Origin: JBHHYS01 sp046757645 | Lineage (GTDB): Bacteria > Acidobacteriota > Terriglobia > Acidiferrales > 2-02-FULL-67-57 | DNA length: 20,926 bases | Direction of reading: 5' to 3' | NCBI GenBank assembly: GCA_046757645.1 | Contig: JBHHYS010000043.1 | Location: 1-20,926 of the forward strand | Shown here: one piece after another, positions 17,465 through 20,926 of the stretch | Layout of the letters: each line of letters starts with the position of its first letter | Position numbering within the stretch: the stretch's first letter is position 1 | Notes under the pieces: generated by a model | Told to the model about the DNA's origin: nothing | Database searches by the model: none | The model's input: the letters and a program-made list of their open reading frames with translations, nothing else | Program-made: the position numbers and the translations under genes

Positions 17465-18691
17465 ATGACGCTGGCCGACTGGATCAAAGAGCGGGGGCGG
17501 GCGCTGGGATTCAACCGGGTGGGAATTGCCCCGGCGAGCGACCTGCCCGAACTGGCCTTCTTCGCTGAATGGCGCGCGCGGGGCTACGCCGGCACGCTCG
17601 ACTACCTGCACCAACCCCGGCGCGCCGACGTGCGTCGGGTGCTCCCCCGGGCGCGGTCGGTGATTTGCTGCGCCCTCGTCTATGACACCGACTACCCCCG
17701 CTCCACCGAGCTGCCGCCCAACCCCGAGTGCGGCTGGATCTCCCGGTACGCCTGGGGGGACGACTACCATGACGTTCTGAGCGAAAAACTCGGCGCCCTG
17801 CAGGCGGCCATCGCCGAAAAGCTGGGCCCCGGCTTTGAGAGCAAACTCTACGTGGACACTGGGCCGGTGCTGGAGCGCGTCTATGGGAAATACGCCGGTC
17901 TGGGTTGGCAGGCGAAAAATACCTGCCTGCTCGACGCCGAGTTGGGCTCCTTCTTTTTCGTCGGGGTGCTGGTCACCAACCTGGAGGTGGCCCCGGACGA
18001 GCCCTTGCCCGACGGCTGCGGCGCCTGCACGCTGTGTATTGAGGCCTGCCCCACCGCGGCCATAGTGGAGCCTTACCTGCTCGACGCCCGCCGCTGCATC
18101 AGCTACCTGACCATCGAGCTGCGCGCCGCCATTCCCGAGGAGTTCCGCGCCTCCCTCGGCCGCCACGTCTTTGGCTGCGACATCTGCCAGGACGTCTGCC
18201 CGTACAACCGCCGCGCCTGGCTGAGCGAGGCTGCCGCCTTCCAGCCCCGCCAGATCGAAACGCGTGCGCCCAACCCGACTGCGGGCCCGCAATCGGGGGC
18301 GCATCCACCTCGGGCGGAAAAACCGAAACTCGAAACTCGGACGGACGCCAAAGTTGGTAGCGGCGACGAATCCCGCGGCGCGGGATTCGTCGTCAGTTCT
18401 TCGCCCGTCTCCACCACGGGACACGGGACACGAGCCACGGGACACGAAGCGCTGTTCCATCCCCGTCTAGAGTGGCTGGCCTCGCTGAGCGAAGAAGAGT
18501 TCGGCCAGGCCTTCAAAAACAGTCCGGTGAAGCGGGCGAAGCGGCGCGGCCTGCTGCGGAACGCGCTCATCGCCATGGGCAACTCCGGCAAGCCCGGGTT
18601 CCGGCGTCTACTCGAAAAGTTCGCCGCGGGGCAGGACCCCCTGTTGGCAGAGCATGCAGAATGGGCGTTGAAGAAACTTCAGGGCCCTTGA
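17465..18691 (+). CDS. queG: Epoxyqueuosine reductase QueG
   Basis: QueG performs the last step of queuosine tRNA-modification synthesis, reducing epoxyqueuosine with cobalamin and two [4Fe-4S] clusters. The 408-residue protein shows LGFNRVGIAPAS near the start, the catalytic-site segment YVDTGPVLER (Asp131), GLGWQAKNTCLL, and the two ferredoxin-like cluster motifs CGACTLCIEACP (Cys185, 188, 191, 195) and CDICQDVCPYN (Cys238, 241, 245). The C-terminal part EWLASLSEEEFGQAFKNSPVKRAKRRGLLRN-type helices is intact. Between FQPR and HPRLEWLA, about 67 extra residues (263-330) are encoded by dispersed-repeat DNA. ATG at 17465 follows GGAG and gives the expected N-terminus. The longer frame from 17384 adds non-homologous residues. 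Whether the enlarged loop permits activity is unknown. Confidence 0.95.
   Translation: MTLADWIKERGRALGFNRVGIAPASDLPELAFFAEWRARGYAGTLDYLHQPRRADVRRVLPRARSVICCALVYDTDYPRSTELPPNPECGWISRYAWGDDYHDVLSEKLGALQAAIAEKLGPGFESKLYVDTGPVLERVYGKYAGLGWQAKNTCLLDAELGSFFFVGVLVTNLEVAPDEPLPDGCGACTLCIEACPTAAIVEPYLLDARRCISYLTIELRAAIPEEFRASLGRHVFGCDICQDVCPYNRRAWLSEAAAFQPRQIETRAPNPTAGPQSGAHPPRAEKPKLETRTDAKVGSGDESRGAGFVVSSSPVSTTGHGTRATGHEALFHPRLEWLASLSEEEFGQAFKNSPVKRAKRRGLLRNALIAMGNSGKPGFRRLLEKFAAGQDPLLAEHAEWALKKLQGP
18251..18454. repeat. In-frame repeat-derived insertion in queG
   Basis: The segment is a patchwork of repeat units. It holds an imperfect palindrome around TGCGGGCCCGCA (18265-18303) and a near-direct GAAACTCG repeat. 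A perfect hairpin follows with 14-base arms, CGACGAATCCCGCG, one G, CGCGGGATTCGTCG (18364-18392). Last come GGGACACG-type direct repeats (about 18418-18448). Its length keeps the reading frame open, giving low-complexity residues 263-330 between conserved QueG segments. Confidence 0.75.
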
Positions 18692-18798
18692 ATGTGCTCG
18701 ACCCCCTGCCCGCCCTAGCCCGCAGGGCGCAGACGCGCCGCTGGAGGCAGGCTCGACGGGAATCTCACCCTCCGCCGAGCGAACCCGATCCCGCGTAG

Positions 18799-18939
18799 CC
18801 AGCGTTTCGCAGAGGACTTCGTGCCGCCCCAGAGCGCAGCGTTGTCCGCCACATGGTGCGCGACTCCAACGGCATGCTGTGGCTTGCCGTCAGCGGCCCG
18901 CGCGGCACCGGCAACAACCAGATCGCCCGGATTGACTAA
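18799..18939 (+). pseudogene. Relic of a beta-propeller (virginiamycin-B-lyase-like) C-terminus
   Basis: After a stop at 18796 a short frame reads SVVRHMVRDSNGMLWLAVSG, then a few residues and NQIARID before TAA at 18937. The pattern HMVxDSNGxLWLA...NQIARID is typical of the last blade of Vgb-lyase/SMP-30-like beta-propeller proteins. No upstream blades are present in any frame, so this is probably a decayed gene end. It lies inside the 677-base gap between queG and the barrel gene. The rest of that gap (18692-19368) is repeat-like sequence without a gene. Confidence 0.4.
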
Positions 18940-18960
18940 GCCAGTGGAGTCCGTCTTCGG

Positions 18961-19065
18961 AAGGGCCTCAGAGGCTGAAGCCCTTGTTTTCTGGAGACTC
19001 TTTGCGGCACGGCTGAAGCCGTGCCCTGACGACTTCCTGCCAACGGCAAGGCGCAAAGCCTTGCC
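18961..19065. repeat. Three GGC...GCC hairpin repeats in a row
   Basis: Three short hairpins follow one another: AAGGGCCTCAG-AGG-CTGAAGCCCTT (18961-18985, one mismatch), GGCACGGC-TGAA-GCCGTGCC (19006-19025) and GGCAAGGC-GCAAA-GCCTTGCC (19045-19065). The CTGAAGCC core occurs in the first two. Downstream (19070-19140) lies more Ser/Arg-shadow-type repeat DNA rich in CTCGGCTCCGCTC. These are dispersed intergenic palindromes of the type seen elsewhere in the window. Confidence 0.75.
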
Positions 19066-19221
19066 CTACCCGCTTCGGTTCGGCTCGGCCCCTCGGCTCC
19101 GCTCCCCTCGACGTGGCTCGGGGCAGGCGGGACAAGCGGGGTCTGCGCTCGGCTCCGACTTCGCTCCAACTTCATTCCGAGAACACGCGCCCCGCGCCAT
19201 GCCCACATGCGGAGAATTTTC

Positions 19222-19251
19222 TTGACTTCCCACCCTTCCGAGGGTGATTAT
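19222..19251 (+). promoter_or_regulatory. Possible sigma-70-type promoter for the barrel gene
   Basis: TTGACT (19222-19227) and GATTAT (19246-19251) are separated by 18 bases, a reasonable -35/-10 pair. The barrel gene start is 118 bases further on, implying a leader of roughly 110 bases. This is a consensus match only. Confidence 0.3.
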
Positions 19252-19368
19252 CTCGCCAACTGGATGGGTGGGTGTGAGGTTCCGCAAGCGTTAGCGATTG
19301 TCTTCTAACCTTCTGTAACTCAAGTTCAGCCACACGTCGCCGCCTGTCGGTTTGAGGAGGCGTGTAAT

Positions 19369-19893
19369 ATGAAAAAGATTGTGACGACTCTGGGACTGGT
19401 CTTGCTTTTCACCGTTCCCGCGTGGGCCCAGGATGAGGACTATCCACGAGGGGAGATTTTTGGCGGCTTCTCCTTTTTTAACTCCGGGGACGGCAGGCCG
19501 CAGCAGCTCTACGGCTTCGAAACCAGTTTCACCGGCAACTTCCACAAAAACTTCGGTCTCACTGGGGACTTTGGCGCCCAGTTCAAGAGCATCGCCGGCG
19601 TCACGCTTCAGGGCTATCAGTACCTGGTCGGGCCGCGCGTGGCCGCCCGGGGCGAGCGGGTCACCGGATTTGGGCACGTCCTCTTTGGCGGTGAAACGCT
19701 GCGCGCCGGGACTTTCTCAACGACCGGTTTTGCGATGGCGATTGGCGGCGGCCTGGACGTGAATGCGAGCGAAAACATCGCCATCCGCGTCATCCAGCTT
19801 GACTGGGTCCCGAGCCGCCTGCAAGGCGTCTGGTTTAAGAGAGACTTCCGGGCCGCAGTGGGTGTTGTCGTCAAACTCGGCGGGGGCTCGTAG
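19369..19893 (+). CDS. Small outer-membrane beta-barrel protein
   Basis: The 174-residue product starts with a clear Sec signal peptide, MKKIVTTLGLVLLFTVPAWA, with likely cleavage after AWA (residue 20). The mature part alternates short amphipathic strands and turns rich in Gly and aromatic residues (GEIFGGFSFF, FGLTGDFGAQF, YQYLVGPRVAA, GFGHVLFGGETL, FAMAIGGGLDVN, FRAAVGVVVKL). This suits an eight-stranded barrel of the OmpA/OprF-like outer-membrane beta-barrel superfamily common in acidobacteria. Its ligand or role is unknown. ATG at 19369 has an excellent GAGGAGG site (19354-19360) 8 bases upstream. It presupposes a diderm cell. It converges on the membrane-protein gene at 19973 with a 79-base gap. 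Confidence 0.88.
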   Translation: MKKIVTTLGLVLLFTVPAWAQDEDYPRGEIFGGFSFFNSGDGRPQQLYGFETSFTGNFHKNFGLTGDFGAQFKSIAGVTLQGYQYLVGPRVAARGERVTGFGHVLFGGETLRAGTFSTTGFAMAIGGGLDVNASENIAIRVIQLDWVPSRLQGVWFKRDFRAAVGVVVKLGGGS

Positions 19894-19972
19894 GCGGAAA
19901 AGTGCAAGCCTCCGGTGTGGAGCCCGCTTGGGTCTCCCGCCTGGGTGGGCTGGCTGGCCTTCTGAGCCTGAA

Positions 19973-20422
19973 TCAGGCCAGCGGCCAGAGCCGGTAGGCG
20001 AGGTAGCCGAGAACCAGGACTTCGGCGGCGTCGAAGGCGGCGATGCCCTTGAGCAGCCGCCGCAGCCGCGTGCCACCCGCTTCCGCCTCCGGGTTGTGGG
20101 CGGCGATGATGGCGATGGCTTCCAGTTGCGGCATTGACTTTTTGCCTTCGATGGCCGCCCAGCCCCCCAGGTGAATCACGCCCAGGACGAAGACCGCTGC
20201 GCCCGGCACGGCGCCATCGGCGAGCAGCCAGAACCCCAGCAGCACGGCGTAGTAGAAGGCCTCGAAGCGCAGGAAGTTCATCAGGCCGAGGGCGCGGGTG
20301 AAGGGTGAGCGCCGGAGCGGCCTTTGCTGCGAGGCCCGAGCCAGTTGCCCCAGAAGAAACCACTCGCCCACGTGCACCCCAATCATCACCAGGGTGAGCG
20401 CGAAGACCATGGTGGCGAACAT
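19973..20422 (-). CDS. Four-TM membrane protein of unknown function
   Basis: The 149-residue hydrophobic protein has four likely membrane helices: about residues 3-24 (VFALTLVMIGVHVGEWFLL), 46-67 (FLRFEAFYYAVLLGFWLL), 73-91 (GAAVFVLGVIHLGGW) and 125-147 (AFDAAEVLVLGYLAYRLW). Short charged loops lie between them (RASQQRPLRRSP, PEAEAGGTRLRR). Membrane-embedded His and Glu residues (His17, Glu19, Glu54) could bind a cofactor or metal, but I recognise no family. ATG at 20422 has a weak ribosome context, and an ATG four codons further in (Met5) is an alternative. It diverges from the membrane-protein gene at 20476. Confidence 0.65.
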   Translation of the reverse strand: MFATMVFALTLVMIGVHVGEWFLLGQLARASQQRPLRRSPFTRALGLMNFLRFEAFYYAVLLGFWLLADGAVPGAAVFVLGVIHLGGWAAIEGKKSMPQLEAIAIIAAHNPEAEAGGTRLRRLLKGIAAFDAAEVLVLGYLAYRLWPLA

Positions 20423-20475
20423 GGCAGCAAGTTTGCCCTGGACACCAGCAGTGGGGCAAGTAAAACTAGCACCCG

Positions 20476-20926
20476 ATGGAGACGCGGGCTCAGCCCCCGA
20501 TTGACCGTCGCAGCCTCTCCCGCTTCGTGAAGATTCTCTACTGGGTCATGTTTGCCACGGTGGGCTTGTACTGGTATGTCTTGGAGCTGCTAGCGCCTCC
20601 GACCAGCCCGCTTGGTCCACTCAAGACTTACATCGCCATAACCGCTCTAGCTACAGCCGGGTTCGTGCTCTATTGGCGTTTTGCGCGGATCGCCCCTCTG
20701 CTCTCTGCTTCGGGTGCAGACCCGCTTTCTCCCTCCGGGGCGGAGATGAGCGCCCGGCTGACCAAGCTTCGCTCTTACTACATCCTCTGCTACACGCTTT
20801 CCGAGGCGGTGGCACTCTACGGCTTTGTGGTGCGCATGTTCGGCGGCCACCGCGCCGATGCCCTCCCCTTCTTTGCCGGCGCTGTGACTCTGTTCCTTCT
20901 CTGCTATCCGCGCCTGCCGAAAAGCG
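20476..20926 (+). CDS. Membrane protein of unknown function (cut by right edge)
   Basis: The frame opens at ATG 20476, just after in-frame stops at 20461 and 20467, and runs without a stop for 150 codons to the window edge. It begins METRAQPPIDRRSLSRF and shows hydrophobic segments around residues 19-40 (ILYWVMFATVGLYWYVLELL), 50-68 (YIAITALATAGFVLYW), 100-118 (YYILCYTLSEAVALYGFVV) and 131-145 (LPFFAGAVTLFLLCYP). Charged loops separate them. The pattern of a cytoplasmic N-terminus and paired helices resembles small uncharacterised membrane proteins common in acidobacteria, but no family can be named. The spacing of 53 bases to the divergent gene at 20422 suggests a shared promoter region. Confidence 0.65.
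   Translation, partial: METRAQPPIDRRSLSRFVKILYWVMFATVGLYWYVLELLAPPTSPLGPLKTYIAITALATAGFVLYWRFARIAPLLSASGADPLSPSGAEMSARLTKLRSYYILCYTLSEAVALYGFVVRMFGGHRADALPFFAGAVTLFLLCYPRLPKS

Noticed and set aside
19066..19287. Short minus-strand frames with CPEPRRGERSRG-like peptides
   Set aside because: They are translations of dispersed CTCCGCTC-type repeat DNA rather than genes.

Overview
The window looks like a chromosomal segment of a GC-rich, Gram-negative-type bacterium, most likely from the Acidobacteriota. That is an inference. It rests on high GC, on a signal-peptide outer-membrane barrel gene and an OmpA-like protein (both diderm features), on many intergenic hairpin repeats of a style I associate with acidobacterial genomes, and on a bacterial relative of tetraether-lipid synthase. 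No 16S or other phylogenetic marker is present, so the phylum stays open. I see no rRNA, tRNA, CRISPR array, transposase or phage gene.

Layout, left to right. Positions 1-1921 hold minus-strand small genes: a truncated zinc-knuckle methyltransferase running off the left edge, a class I SAM methyltransferase, two small ORFs (one with two CxxC pairs) and a retropepsin-like protease. Positions 2065-8684 hold a compact minus-strand run, probably one operon: nadA, a DUF2203 gene, a YyaL/DUF255 thioredoxin-fold protein, a membrane-anchored metallophosphoesterase and thiC. Upstream lie moaA and, after a repeat-filled gap, yjbQ. Diverging from yjbQ is a plus-strand gene for a zinc-ribbon / single-TM / PEGA / OmpA-like fusion. 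After another repeat cluster comes a CPBP-type membrane protease gene on the minus strand.

Positions 13292-17133 are the most interesting part: a two-gene minus-strand unit closed by a strong intrinsic terminator. Its first gene encodes a 682-residue radical SAM protein with the architecture and signature motifs of the archaeal tetraether synthase (Tes) family. Its second encodes a 548-residue radical SAM/SPASM protein. Together they are a candidate pathway for radical C-C bond formation on lipid tails (membrane-spanning or iso-diabolic-acid-type lipids), though the substrate cannot be read from sequence.

From 17465 rightwards: queG (plus) with a repeat-derived insertion, a 677-base repeat-rich gap with a decayed beta-propeller fragment, a small outer-membrane barrel gene (plus), a four-TM membrane protein (minus) and a membrane protein cut by the right edge (plus).

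Two themes stand out. Iron-sulfur and radical chemistry is dense: ThiC, NadA, MoaA, the Tes-like protein, the SPASM protein and QueG all carry Fe-S clusters. Second, GC-rich palindromic repeats fill the intergenic gaps and also appear in frame inside at least four protein genes (thiC, the phosphoesterase, the CPBP protease and queG), reminiscent of Rickettsia palindromic elements.
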